64,000 nucleotides of DNA from contig CAWKFA010000008.1 in the NCBI GenBank assembly GCA_963848825.1, forward strand, positions 682,001-746,000, written 5' to 3'. Of the stretch, positions 46,273 through 60,555 are shown piece after piece (the first letter of the stretch is position 1; every line of letters starts with the position of its first letter). A program made the translations under genes and the position numbers. A model generated the notes under the pieces. It was not told the origin of the DNA and did no database searches. It saw nothing but the letters and a program-made list of their open reading frames with translations. The stretch is from CAVVSQ01 sp963848825 (lineage in GTDB: Bacteria; Planctomycetota; Planctomycetia; Gemmatales; Gemmataceae).

Positions 46273-49200
46273 TCATTGCGCCAGCAGATCGTTTACCCAG
46301 CGCGCGAACACTTGATCAATCACTGCAACAGTAAGCGAATCAGTCAGATCGTGAGCTGGCGAGATAGAAGCCGTGCTTGCTTCGAGCTGGGCTGCCTTGG
46401 CGGGCAACGGGTCAGTGTTCGTTATTGTAGTTACCTGGCTGTCTGCCACAATCGCCACCGTCAGCGGCGGGGAAATCTGTGAGTTCGCGCTCGGCGCGGG
46501 TGCCACATAGAGGGTCTGCACATTCGAAGCTGGCGCACTGGCGGGGGCAGGAGCCGACGCCGGAGCGGCAATATTATTCACCTGCAGTGATGTTGGCGAC
46601 AAGCGCGCCCGGCGATGACACGTTGAGCGTGGGAATCGGTGGTATTTGCGCTGGGTTGAGGCGCGAGACGAAGGCATCAATGATTGAGACATCGCCCGCA
46701 TCGACCGAGATATCGCCCGCCACGTCTCCGGTGGTGGCGGGATCGACCAGCGGATAGGCGCCGAAGCCCCTGGCTATGCCCGTGGCCACCTGGTTAGCTG
46801 TCAAGATGTCGCGCCCGTCAATGGTGCCGTCGCCGTTAACGTCACCGAAGTAGGCGTTAATATGAGTGGCCACGGCGCCCGTCGCTCCAGCGATGCCGCC
46901 ATTGTTGATGACGATATTGCCGAGGGCCAGCATCTCCACGGCCTTGTAATTGTTGGCGGCACTGTTGGGTACCACCGCGAGAATATCACCCAGCACCAGC
47001 GGTGTCGTGGCCGTGGCCGATAGTGCGTTCGTATTGTGGTAATGGAAGGTTGCCACACCTCCCGCGGCGGAGACCAGGGCAAAGGTCCCGGCCGGATCGG
47101 TGGCGTCGCTCGTCGCGCCCTGGGCGGCGCCGGTGACAGTGAGCAGCGCCGGATTGTAGGTGACCGTGAAGGTCACATCCGTCACGTTTCGAGCATTGTA
47201 AAGGGTGACGGGGATGCCGCCGCCGCCGTTGGGGACCGCGATGGGGGCGTTGTTGGTTGGGCCGCGCGCGAAGTCGGGGATGGCGAGCGCGGGCGTGGCA
47301 TTGGCCTGGTAATGCGTCGCGAAGGTGGTGACGAAATTGGCGTGTCCCGCACTGCTTGAGCCGTCTAGTCCGCTCGCCGCGCCATCCAGAAAGCCGTTGC
47401 TGCCAGCGCCGGCGACCAGCGTGATGGTATAAGTGTCATCGGGCAAAAGACTGGATACCGTCGCCGGATGGGCAAGGCTGTTAAGTAATTGCAAATAGCT
47501 CGAGCTGGCACTAAAGGTAACGCTCGTATTCGTCGGATCAACCATGAGCGAGCCATGAATCGGGCCGACATGCGCACCGCGCATGGTCACGTCGGCAACC
47601 CTCGTCAGGTTCGCGCCATAAAGCGCCAGGTCGGCGGCGACGAAGGCCTTGCTAAATATCACCGTGAAACCGGTGGGCTTTTGTGTCAGCGCCGTGACGG
47701 TAAGGCCACGCGTGGTGATGGCGGCGCTTGTGCCGATGAAGTTCGTCGCGTTGTCGGTCACCGAGATGGTTTGTTGCCCCGCGGTATTCAAGGACACGGC
47801 CGGAAAGGTATGGATGCCGTTGTCCTGTCCGGCGCCGCGCCCGTGAAGGTGTAGTTGCTCGGCGGCGTTATGGCGGCGTCGCTGCTGGAGAATTTTATCG
47901 TGCCGGTGTAGTTGGTCGCCGTATTGCCGAAACGATCCTGAGCCTTGACTGTGACGGCGAAGGGACTTCCCGTGGTCGCGGTGGTCGGCACCGTCACGGT
48001 GAACACGGTGGCAGCCCCTGGAACCACGGCAAAGGGGATGGTCGTGGCCGTCACGGAGCCAGCCGTGACCGTGACGGTCCATCCGGTCGTCGTAACTGTG
48101 TCCAGCGTGATCGTATCGACGCCAAAACCATTGCCGAACGTAATGGTCCCTTGCGAAGGCACCTGCGGATCGGTGCTGGTGACGACCGCGACGCCATTAA
48201 AGCTCACCGTTGCGTTGTTCGCATCCTGGGCGATTGCCAACAGGCCGAAACCCGACCCGGCCGTCGCACTGGAAACGTTCGGAAAGAGGAAGAAATGGTC
48301 GATGGTTACGATCCGGAAGGAAACGGCCGCGGACGTGGCGCTGTTGCCGGCCACATCCGTCGCGACGGCCCGGGCCAGGTAATTGCCGTCTGCGAGTGGC
48401 GCCGCAAAGGTAAAGGAATAGGGAGCAACCGTGGCCGGTGTGCCAGCGTTTTGCCAGTTGGAGCCGCCGTCGGCACTGTATTGAAACTGCACGCCCGCCA
48501 GCCCGCTGCCCCCGGTGTTGTCCGCAGCGGTCGCCGACAAGGTGGGTTTATGATTGGTCGTGTCACCGCCCGCGGGAGCGGTAAGGGTGACCGTCGGCGC
48601 CACGGTGTCCACGGTCCAGGAAGTCGTGGCTGTGCCCACAAGCGCATTGCCGGCGTAATCCTGCACCGTAGCGCCGCGCTCACCAGCTTAACTTGATAGG
48701 CTCCAGCGGCGGCCGTAAGCCCGGACAGGTTGCCCAGCGTCCAGTGAGTCTCGTCCTTGGCACTGGTCAAGGTCGCGCCCGCCAAGTTGACCTGCACCCC
48801 ATTACGGGTCAGTTGCAGATCGCTGAGCGCGAGTCCGGTGACGGGTTCGGTGAAGGTCAGGTTGAGCGAGTTGACCGCGCTTGATCGCACCGCCGGGCTC
48901 ACCGAGCTAAAGGTCGCCGTCGGCAAGAGGGTGAGGCCGCCGGACCGGTAGCCAAGTAAAGTCGAACTGGACGGCGCCAGCAGAGCAAGCGTGAGCTGGG
49001 TCGAATCATCCAGGCCGCGATTCGGGTCGGTATAGAACGTCAGGCCGAGCGTGGCCCCGCCCGGGTTGTAAGGGTCATAGAGCATCGAACTGGCCGTATC
49101 GAACAGGTTCATGCCCAGAAGGCCGTCCACCCCTGGCGCCACCTCGAGCACATAAACGGGCACGTTGGTGAAATCGAGCACCGTGCCGGCGTCGGTGGTG

Positions 49201-50168
49201 TGCAGCTCCAGTTTGCTGAGCGTGAAGCCGGGCACGGTTTCCGTGCCGGCCACGCCCTGAACGTCGATCGACGAGTCCGGATGATTCAGGTCCAGGCCCA
49301 GGCTGGCGGCGACTTCGGGAGAGATGATGGTGAGCTGCGAGCCCGTATCGAGCAGGAAATGATTGTGGTCCGCTTCCGTTGGCGTGCCGGCCAGGGGAGT
49401 GTAAAAGACGCTGACATCGTTTTGCATTGGGCTAGGCGACTCGGTGATCGCAGTGCCGGGATTGGCGTAGGTATCGCTGCCGAAAGTGCCCAGCGGAATG
49501 TAAACCGGATCGGTCAGACCAGGGCCGCCCTGAAGCCTGGTGCCAGGAGCGACAAAGTTAAGATCGGGTTGCGTCAGAATGAGGCCCGGGATCAAGGCGG
49601 AGAAGTCGATACTGGTCCCTTGCAGATCGATTTTGGCGGCCAGCCCGGCCGGATTGGTTGCCGACGGGTGCAGAATGGGCGTGCCGGTGATCGTGGGCAG
49701 GTCCGGGCTGCCGTCCGCGGTGCCGACAAAGGTTTGGATGCCCGGCGTCGAGGCCGCGGTGGCATCAAAGTTGGCGGTGAAGTCCGGAAAGCCCAGGCTG
49801 TCGAAGGTAATGGTCTCGGCATGCATGCCGGCGGCCAAAATCGTGCCCGGCTGCGACACGTCGCCGCTGATTTGCCCGCCGATACCGCCGGCCCCCGCGC
49901 CGCCCGGCACCTTGATGGGAATGGCGTCGCCTGAAAAGCTAAAAAGGTCCTGGTCGTCGGGCGAAAAAGTGACCGCGGACGCGCCCGTGTCGAAGATGCC
50001 AAAGGTGGCCCGCGAGCCGTCCCCGTAGGCCTGTACCGTGCCGACCTGATCACCGAATTGATCGAGCGCTGGATCAAGCGCTACGGTAACGCTGCCGGTC
50101 GGTGTCAGCCGGCATTCCAGTTCTTCAAGAACGAGACGTAGCTTGGAGAGACGTTTACGTTTACGCAT
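46273..50168 (-). CDS. Large exported protein: aspartyl-protease-like N-terminus, Ig-like repeats, cohesin and dockerin (three frameshifts)
   Basis: About 1,300 residues. The N-terminal LEDR-type motif is LRLVLEELECRLTPTG. Two aspartic-protease-like motifs follow: FGIFDTGASAVTFS (Asp60) and HFLLDTGSQLTIIS (Asp274). After the second a hydrophobic-hydrophobic-Gly segment, VDGLLGMNLFD, is seen. Ig-like domains come next (APTVTLTAPAGGDTTNHKPT; FAVTVKAQDRFGNTATNYTG). Then a cohesin-like domain (GIPVTLYNARNVTDVTFTVT), a dockerin (DVNGDGTIDGRD, DVAGDISVDAGDVS), a Pro/Ala/Ser linker and the tail LTVAVIDQVFARWVNDLLAQ close the protein. Frame breaks lie near 48670, 47840 and 46590. Domain calls rest on motifs; proteolytic activity and cohesin-dockerin binding are inferred. 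Confidence 0.78.
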
Positions 50169-50218
50169 GAAATACGCGGATCCATTCGCGGACGTGCCAG
50201 CTAGAAACTACTAAAAAT

Positions 50219-50247
50219 AGGATAACCGCCCCGGATCGACAGGTCAA
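50219..50247 (-). promoter_or_regulatory. Sigma70-like promoter of the aspartyl-protease-like gene
   Basis: On the minus strand TTGACC (50247-50242), a 17-base spacer and TATCCT (50224-50219) lie about 50 bases before the start at 50168. Confidence 0.45.
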
Positions 50248-50471
50248 CAAAAATCGAAACCAACTCGGCCAGCGCCAAGGCATGCGTCGCATCGCTAGTC
50301 ACATTGAGCTTTCTTCCTTTGGCGCAGGTTTTATTTTTTTTCCACTTACTCGACATCGCGGTCATTTTAAGCCTAAGGTTGAGCCCGCCTTAATTTTGGA
50401 CATTGGCGAGTTCCCGGCGCGGCGGTTGCGGCGTCAGGTGCTGTCCTGTGAGCGGGACCATCGGAGCCCCT

Positions 50472-53963
<3,492 letters not shown>

Positions 53964-54011
53964 CCGCGGCAAATTTGATTGATAGCCGCAGCCGCACTCG
54001 TTGCTGTCCCT

Positions 54012-54105
54012 GTTTCATTTCACCCAGCCCAACGCCCTGCATTGCACCTCGTTTCATTGCATCACACCCTGTTTCATGGCAGTGAAACGAATTAAACGAT
54101 GAAAC
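54012..54105. repeat. GTTTCAT short repeats
   Basis: GTTTCAT occurs at 54012-54018, 54051-54057 and 54071-54077. The reverse complement ATGAAAC occurs at 54099-54105, and the related GTGAAAC at 54082-54088. They lie between the sensor kinase stop and the OGT-like gene, in a 401-base gap. They could be binding sites for a regulator. Confidence 0.5.
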
Positions 54106-54148
54106 GACAGGGGAATTTCATCCCGAGTCCTACTCTGATAGCCCGCTC

Positions 54149-54206
54149 ATAGCCCGCCGCGCCAGCAAGGCATCCTCACGTCATCCTTGCTGGCGCGTCG
54201 GGCTAT
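54149..54206. terminator. Long hairpin between the sensor kinase and OGT-like genes
   Basis: CGCGCCAGCAAGG (54158-54170) pairs with CCTTGCTGGCGCG (54185-54197). After one mismatch the stem continues outward as ATAGCCCG/CGGGCTAT. The loop is 14 bases. No T-run follows on the plus strand, so it may be a terminator of an unusual kind or a structured RNA element. Confidence 0.55.
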
Positions 54207-54364
54207 CGTTCGCGACACAAAAAGTTTTCGTGCTACCTACTAGATTGCGGCGCCAGTCCATGGTATCGTACCCTACGTCTTTTTCTTCAGGGCGAGCTGT
54301 ACAAACAAAAGAATAGGCGCGGGGGGGAGCGATGCCTCTTACCCGGGCCGGGCGGACGAGTGCC

Positions 54365-56601
54365 ATGGCTACCTATGTCGAGCTATTTGACAGGGCCGTA
54401 CGGACTCATCAGCAGGGGGACCTGGCGACGGCGGCCGCGCTTTATCGCCAGGTCATTACCGGCCAACCCTGCCATGTACCGGCACATACCAATCTGGGCG
54501 CTGCCTTGCTGGCCATCGGCCAGCATGAGGCGGCGCTCGCCTGCTTTCAGGAAGCTGTGCGGCTCCAGCCCGACCGGCCCGATGGACATAACGATCTTGG
54601 GAACGCCTATTACGGGCAGAAACGCCTGGAAGAGGCGGGGGCTTGTTACCGGCGGGCGCTGTTTTTGAACCCCGATCATGCCAGCGCCCATTACAACCTG
54701 GGTAATGTTTGTTACAGTCAAAAGCAACTGGCGCAGGCGGCGGAATGCTTTCGCCAGGCCCTGCGTTTGAACGCCTGCCAGGCGGGTGCGCACAACAATC
54801 TTGGGCTGGCGCTGGCGGGGCAAGAGAGAGTTGACGACGCAATCGCCAGCTTTCGCCAGGCGCTTGCCTTGAACCCGCAGCTGGCGAATGCCCATTACAA
54901 TCTTGGCAACGTCGAGGCGGCGCGGGTTGCTCGCCGAGGCGGAGGCGTGTTATCGGCAGGCACTGGCAATCCTTCCCAATCATGCCGAGGCCCAAAACAA
55001 CCTGGGCAATGTCTTGCTGACGCAGGGCCGGTTCGCCGAAGCATCCGAATGTTATCGCCAGGCGCTCGGCGCCAGTCCCACCCATGCCGAGGCGCATAAC
55101 AACCTTGGCAACGTCTTTTTTGAACAGGGCCAGCTCGCCGAGGCGGAAGCGTGCTACCAGCAGGCATTGCGCTTCCGGCCGGACTACGCGGAAGCTCACA
55201 ACAATCTGGGAAATGTTTGGAAGGACCAGGGACGCGTCGAGGAGGCCATCGAGGCCTACCGGCGCGCGGCAGCTCGAACCTGCCCGGCGCGAATGGCACA
55301 GCAACCTCCTCTACACCTTGCTCTATCATCCCGACTATGACTCGCTCGCGCAGCGTGAGGAATTGCGCCGCTGGGAAGAGGTTCACACGCAAGAGGTGCA
55401 CGGGACGGCTCGGGAGTTTTCAGCAAATCCCAGGTTCGATGTCGCTGGCGGGATGCATGCCAACGATCCGACACCCGACCGACCCTTGCGCGTCGGCTAT
55501 GTTTCCCCCTGCTTTCGCGATCACATCGTCGGCCGGCACGTATGGCCGCTGCTGAACCGGCATGACCATGCGGAATTCGCTATTTCTCTTTACGCGGACG
55601 TGGGCAAGCGGGACGACTTGACCGATAAAATGCGCATGAGCGCGGACCACTGGTGTACGATCACCGGCTTGCCGGATCATCAGGTCGCGGAAAGAATTCG
55701 CTGCGACGGCATCGACGTGTTGGTTGATCTGAATCTCCACATGACGGGCGGTCGCCTGGCGGTCTTCGCTCAAAAGCCCGCGCCGGTGCAGGTAACCTTC
55801 GCCGGCTATCCGGGCAGCACCGGGCTTGATGCCATCGACTATCGGCTTACCGATCCGCACCTGGACCCGCTGGGCATGCACGATGAGTGGTACGCGGAGG
55901 CCTCCTATCGGTTGCCGCACAGCTTCTGGTGCTATGATCCCCAGACCGAGCAGCCGGACGTCGGTCCCTTACCCGCCGAGGAAGCCGGGTTCGTGACCTT
56001 TGGCTGCCTCAACAACTTCTGCAAGGTCAACAAGGAAGTGTTGGCGGTTTGGGCACAAGTAATGGCGCAGGTCCCCAGGTCGCGGCTAGTGCTCCTGGCC
56101 AAACAGGGCAGCCATCGCCAGCAAACCATCGATTGCCTGGAGGCACGCGGCATCGCGCCCGAGCGGATTACGTTTTGTTCGTCGCGGCCCTTCCTGGAGT
56201 ATTTGGCGCTCTATCAGCAGCTAGACATCGCCCTGGACACTTTCCCCTATAATGGGCATGCCACCAGTCTCGACGCCTTCTGGATGGGAGTGCCGGTGGT
56301 AACGCTGGTGGGCAACACCGTGGTCGGGCGCGCGGGCCTGAGCCAGCTTGCCAACCTCGACTTGCCAGAGCTGGCGGCCGCTACGCCGGACGCGTTCGTG
56401 CGCACGGCAGTGGCGCTGGCCCATGATGTCCCCCGATTAAAGAGCCTCCGCCAGGGCCTGCGCCAGCGCATGCAGCGCTCGCCCCTCATGAATTCTGCCG
56501 GCTTCACTCAGGGGGTCGAACAGGCGTACCGGCACATGTGGCGCAATTGGTGCGGGGAGGGGCGCGTCGCGGGAGCGGGGCGTGCCAAGAATAAACCCTG
56601 A
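54365..56601 (+). CDS. O-GlcNAc transferase-like (SPINDLY, GT41) TPR protein (two frameshifts)
   Basis: About 745 residues. Eight to nine TPR units occupy the first 300 residues. The catalytic GT41 region is clear: RVGYVSPCFRDHIVGRHVWP, DVLVDLNLHMTGGRLAVFA, PVQVTFAGYPGSTGLDAIDY, ITFCSSRPFLEYLALYQQLD, IALDTFPYNGHATSLDAFWM and GVPVVTLVGNTVVGRAGLS. Family enzymes transfer GlcNAc or fucose to Ser/Thr of proteins. Breaks lie near 54920 (between NLGNV and GLLAEAEACY) and 55270 (between AYRRA and QLEPARREWHSN). The start at 54365 gives MATYVELFDRAVRTHQQGD, matching the paralogues' N-termini; an ATG at 54332 with a G-rich leader is the alternative. It heads a plus-strand run with the TPR-GT gene 51 bases later. 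Confidence 0.88.
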
Positions 56602-56652
56602 AAGGCGGGCTCCTTCTCCCGTTGAGCACGCCTGTCTTGTAGGCCCAACCTT

Positions 56653-58433
56653 ATGCCCACCAGCGGTGAGCTTTTCAATCAGGCCGTGCGGCATTATCAA
56701 GGCGGCGACAGGGCGCTGGCCGACATTTTGCTACGCCGGGCCCTGCAGATGGAGCCCACCCATCCGCAGGCACTTCAGCTACTGGCACTCCTGGCCCATG
56801 AAGCCGGCAACCACAAGGAAGCCGCGGCGCTGTTGCGCCAGGCCGTCGCGTTTTATCCGGACGCCACGGCCTTCCTGATCAATCTCGGGCTCGTGCTTAA
56901 AGACGATGGCGCGCTGGGCGAGGCCGCGCAGTGCTTCGAACGGGCGCTCGCGCTGAATCCCAATCTTGCCGAGGCCCACAACAATCTTGGCATCGTTTTC
57001 AGGCAGCAGGGCCGATTCGCCCAGGCCGCTGCATGCTACCGGCAGGCCCTGAGCATCAAGCCCGATAACGCGAACGTGCACAACAACCTCGGCAATGTCC
57101 TGAAAGATCAGGGTCAGCTGGCCGAGGCGGCGCGGTCCTATCGGGAGGCCTTGCGCATCGACGCCAACTATGCCAGCGCTCTCTTCAACCTGGGCGTCAC
57201 GCTGCTGCTGCAAGGCCAACTCCTGGAGGGGACCGAGTGGCTAAGGCGGGCCGTGCAAGCCGACCCCAGCAACGCCGACGCTTATAACATCCTGGGCATC
57301 GGCCTGACGGGGCAAGGGCGGCAAGCCGAGGCCATCGACGCTTTTCGCGAGGCCACGCACCTGAACCCCGAGCACGCCGGCGCCTTCAGCAACCTGGGCA
57401 ATGCGCTGGCGGGGCAGGGGGCACTGGGCGAGGCGGACCACTGTTTTCAGTGTGCGCTTCGTGCCGAGCCGGGCAACGCCATGACGCTCTGGAATCGGGC
57501 GCTGTTGCGTTTGTTGCAGGGTGATCTGCCGGGCGGCTGGCCCGATTACGAACAGCGCTCGGGCGCAACCGGGCAAGGCGACGCGAATCTTTCAAGAACC
57601 GCGCCTGGCGCGGCGAGCCGCTTGAGGGCAAGACCATCCTGGTCCATGCCGAGCAAGGCTTTGGCGATACGATCCAGTTCGCGCGTTATCTGCCCATGGT
57701 CGCGGCGCGGGGCGGCAGGGTTGTTTTCGAATGCCAGGCGGAACTGGCTGGCATCTTTGGCGGCTTGACCGGCGCCGACCAGGTGGTGGTCGCCGGCCAG
57801 GCGCTGCCCGTGTTCGATGTGCAGGTGCCGCTGCTGAGTCTGCCGGGTATTTTCGGCACGACGCTGGCAACCATCCCCGGCGTTGTCCCCTATCTGCAAG
57901 CGGACCAGTCCCTCCTGGCCGCCTGGCGCGAAGAACTGAGTCCGCTGGGTGGATTCAAGATCGGCATCTCGTGGCAAGGAAACCCCACCTTCCGGGGCGA
58001 TTCGTCACGCTCGGTGCCGCTTTGTCATTTCGAGAAGCTGGCCCGGCTGCCGGGCGTCCATCTGGTAAGCTTGCAAAAGGGGCCGGGGCTCGAACAGTTG
58101 CCCGCCTTCGCGCAAAAATATCCGGTGCTGGATTTGAGTGCCCGGCTGGTTACCTTTGATGACACTGCCGCGGTAATGAAAAACATGGACCTGGTAATCA
58201 GCTCCTGCACCGCCATTCCTCATCTGGCCGGCGCGCTGGCGCTGCCTGTCTGGACGGCCCTGCAATTCGTCCCCGACTGGCGCTGGCACCTGGAGCGCCC
58301 CGATAGTCCGTGGTATCCGACGATGCGCCTGTTTCGCCAACAACGCCCCGGTGCCTGGGATGACGTTTTCGAAGCCATGGCGTCAAGGCTGGCCTTGCAA
58401 GCGAAATATGGCGTAACCGACCCGCCACAATAA
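56653..58433 (+). CDS. TPR protein with GT9-like C-terminal domain (two frameshifts)
   Basis: About 593 residues. It begins MPTSGELFNQAVRHYQGGD and carries about eight TPR units (AEAHNNLGIVFRQQGRFAQA-like). Around 57560-57610 the frame shifts twice. The GT-like half then reads WRGEPLEGKTILVHAEQGFG, DVQVPLLSLPGIFGTTLATI, KIGISWQGNPTFRGDSSRSV, CTAIPHLAGALALPVWTALQ and SPWYPTMRLFRQQRPGAWDD. These blocks match the genes at 37500 and 60556. The usual DTA/DSA of the late motif (SVDTAAAHL) is SCTAIPHL here, a possible sign of altered function. Its 3' end overlaps the convergent methyltransferase gene by 51 bases. Confidence 0.82.
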
Positions 58434-59630
58434 ATTGAAGAACCGCCGCGCGAAGATTATCGATTCCGGGTCTTCCAAGGAAAGCCCGGCAAGCGCCAGG
58501 CAGCGGCGTACACTGGCCACCCCATCAATGCCGCGAAACAGCGCCGCCTGTTTCTCGTCGAGCCCCAGGGGCGGAAACGGCGGCCGTGCCACGATGGCCG
58601 GCTGGCGCCGCAGCTTGTCCGCCTTGGTTATCTGGCTAACGCGCGCGACGGGAATATAGTCGAGAAAAGCCTCGTCGTCGAACTGGATCACATAAGAAGA
58701 GGGGGGCCGCTCGGGCCGGCACACATGAAACCAGTGCGCGGCAATGGTGGCATCCACCATCTCGACGACTTGCCAAAGTTGGCGCGGGGCCAGGCCCGTC
58801 AGATGGGCCCAGAGAGGATCCTGCGGCGCCAGGCGGGCATCGGGATGATAGAGTCCATTCTCCTTCCAGCCTTGAAAGACTAGCCCGGCTTCCGCCACCA
58901 GGTCGAGGCAGCCGGCGCACGAAAAGGGTTGGTCCCGCGAACTCAGAAAGGTATCGACCAAACCTTCGTCCGTCGCCAGGTCGCGTGCCGCCAGGCGACG
59001 ATAGTTCTGTACCGGATGGGTGGCGGGGAGGCCGGCGAGGATTTCCTTGACGACCTGCACGCCGGCGGGATCCTGCTTCACCTTGAGCTCGCGGAACAGC
59101 TCCTGCAACACCGTCACGCCGACCCGACCATATTTGCCGTAGACCATGATGTCCATCACGCCGCCGGGGCGCAATACCTCGCGCAGGGCTCGCAAGCCGG
59201 CGGAGGCGTCGAGGAGATGGTGGAGCACGCCGTGACAAATAATAAAGTCGAAGCTGGCATCCAAGGTGCCGACTTCTTCCACCGCGCACGTTTTCAGCGT
59301 GAGGTTGGCCAAATTGTGCTTTTGCTTGAGAAACTCTCCATGTTCGAGCGCTGCCCGGCTCACGTCGATGCCGACCACGCGCGCCCTGGGAAAAAGAAAT
59401 GCTTGCGCCGCGGCGGCCAGGCTGCCACAACCGGCGACGAGAATGTCCAGGTCATCCCGGTAGGCGGCCGCGGGCCAAAACAACCAGTACAAGGTGCGCA
59501 GGTCGTTATGGCGCCATTCCGGCGCGGTTATCGGCATCTGGGCGAGATCGTAAACACGCGCCGGATAGACCCAGCGTTCGTACTGGGCTCGCACGGGATC
59601 GATCGGCGGTTGCTGCAGGGCTTCCCCCAT
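58383..59630 (-). CDS. Class I SAM-dependent methyltransferase
   Basis: 415 residues, intact. The N-terminus RAQYERWVYPARVYDLAQMP resembles methyltransferases often encoded beside or fused to TPR proteins. The Rossmann motif I is DILVAGCGSLAAAAQAF, then VVGIDVS, then DFIICHGVLHHLLDASAGL and EVLRPGGVMDIMVYGKYG. A C-terminal domain of about 190 residues follows, with no recognised fold. It transfers a methyl group from S-adenosylmethionine; the acceptor is unknown. It is transcribed against the neighbouring TPR genes, overlaps one of them tail to tail, and is divergent from the FkbM gene. Confidence 0.87.
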   Translation of the reverse strand: MGEALQQPPIDPVRAQYERWVYPARVYDLAQMPITAPEWRHNDLRTLYWLFWPAAAYRDDLDILVAGCGSLAAAAQAFLFPRARVVGIDVSRAALEHGEFLKQKHNLANLTLKTCAVEEVGTLDASFDFIICHGVLHHLLDASAGLRALREVLRPGGVMDIMVYGKYGRVGVTVLQELFRELKVKQDPAGVQVVKEILAGLPATHPVQNYRRLAARDLATDEGLVDTFLSSRDQPFSCAGCLDLVAEAGLVFQGWKENGLYHPDARLAPQDPLWAHLTGLAPRQLWQVVEMVDATIAAHWFHVCRPERPPSSYVIQFDDEAFLDYIPVARVSQITKADKLRRQPAIVARPPFPPLGLDEKQAALFRGIDGVASVRRCLALAGLSLEDPESIIFARRFFNLLWRVGYAIFRLQGQP

Positions 59631-59758
59631 CGCTTGGGCTCCATGGCGTCGCTTGGTTGCTTATATTTTATTTTGCCGTTAAGATTATACCATTTCCCAT
59701 GACCGGGACGCATCCCGATCAGGACGCCCGCGCGGCCCGCTTAGCTTGTGAGACCTGA

Positions 59759-60541
59759 ATGTTTACGCCCTTCAATCGTCAAAAGGTTTGCCGCCATGGC
59801 ACCATGATTTACAATATTCACGATCTATTTATCGGCCGGTCGCTCGACCTCTATGGCGAGTGGACCGAGGGAGAAATAGAGCTGTTCCAGCAGATCATTT
59901 ACCCGGGCAATTATGTCGTCGAGGTCGGCGCCAACATTGGGTCCCATACGGTTTTTCTGGCCCGGGCGGTCTGGCCGAGCGGCCATGTATGGGCCTTCGA
60001 GCCGCAGCGACTTGTTTATCAGTTGCTGTGCGCCAATCTGGCGATCAACAGTGTTCCCAACGTCGATGCCCGCAATGTGGTGCTGGGCAATGCGCCGGGA
60101 GAATTGCTCGTGCCCGTGCTCGATTACAACCAGGCCAACAATTTCGGCGGCCTGGAACTGGGTAGTTACACCCAGGGCGAACCGGTCGCGGTTATCACCC
60201 TCGACAGCTTGAATCTGCCCAGGTGCGATCTGCTCAAGGTGGATGTCGAAGGCATGGAACTCCAGGTCATCCAGGGGGCGGCCGACACGATCAAGCGCTG
60301 CCAGCCGCTGCTGTACGTCGAGAACGACCGCAAGGATAGATCGAGAGACCTGGTTCGCACAATCGATGCGCTTGGCTACAACATGTTTTGGCACATGCCG
60401 TTGCTTTATCAACCGAACAATTTTGCCGGCAACCCGGACAACGTGTTCGGCACGATGGGTTCGTTCAACATGTTCTGCGTTCCCAAGACGAACCGTAATT
60501 ACAATCTGGAGCCCTTCCAGCCGGTGCCCGTGCCTGCCTGA
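59759..60541 (+). CDS. FkbM-family methyltransferase
   Basis: 260 residues, intact. Motif I NYVVEVGANIGSHTVFLARA, AFEPQRLVYQLLCANLAIN and LLKVDVEGMELQVIQGA are typical of FkbM enzymes, which O-methylate sugars and other small molecules. Its stop is only 14 bases before the start of the TPR-GT gene at 60556, so the two are probably cotranscribed. This fits a sugar-modifying role next to glycosyltransferases, which is an inference from context. Confidence 0.92.
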   Translation: MFTPFNRQKVCRHGTMIYNIHDLFIGRSLDLYGEWTEGEIELFQQIIYPGNYVVEVGANIGSHTVFLARAVWPSGHVWAFEPQRLVYQLLCANLAINSVPNVDARNVVLGNAPGELLVPVLDYNQANNFGGLELGSYTQGEPVAVITLDSLNLPRCDLLKVDVEGMELQVIQGAADTIKRCQPLLYVENDRKDRSRDLVRTIDALGYNMFWHMPLLYQPNNFAGNPDNVFGTMGSFNMFCVPKTNRNYNLEPFQPVPVPA

Positions 60542-60555
60542 GCCGGTTTACGCCC

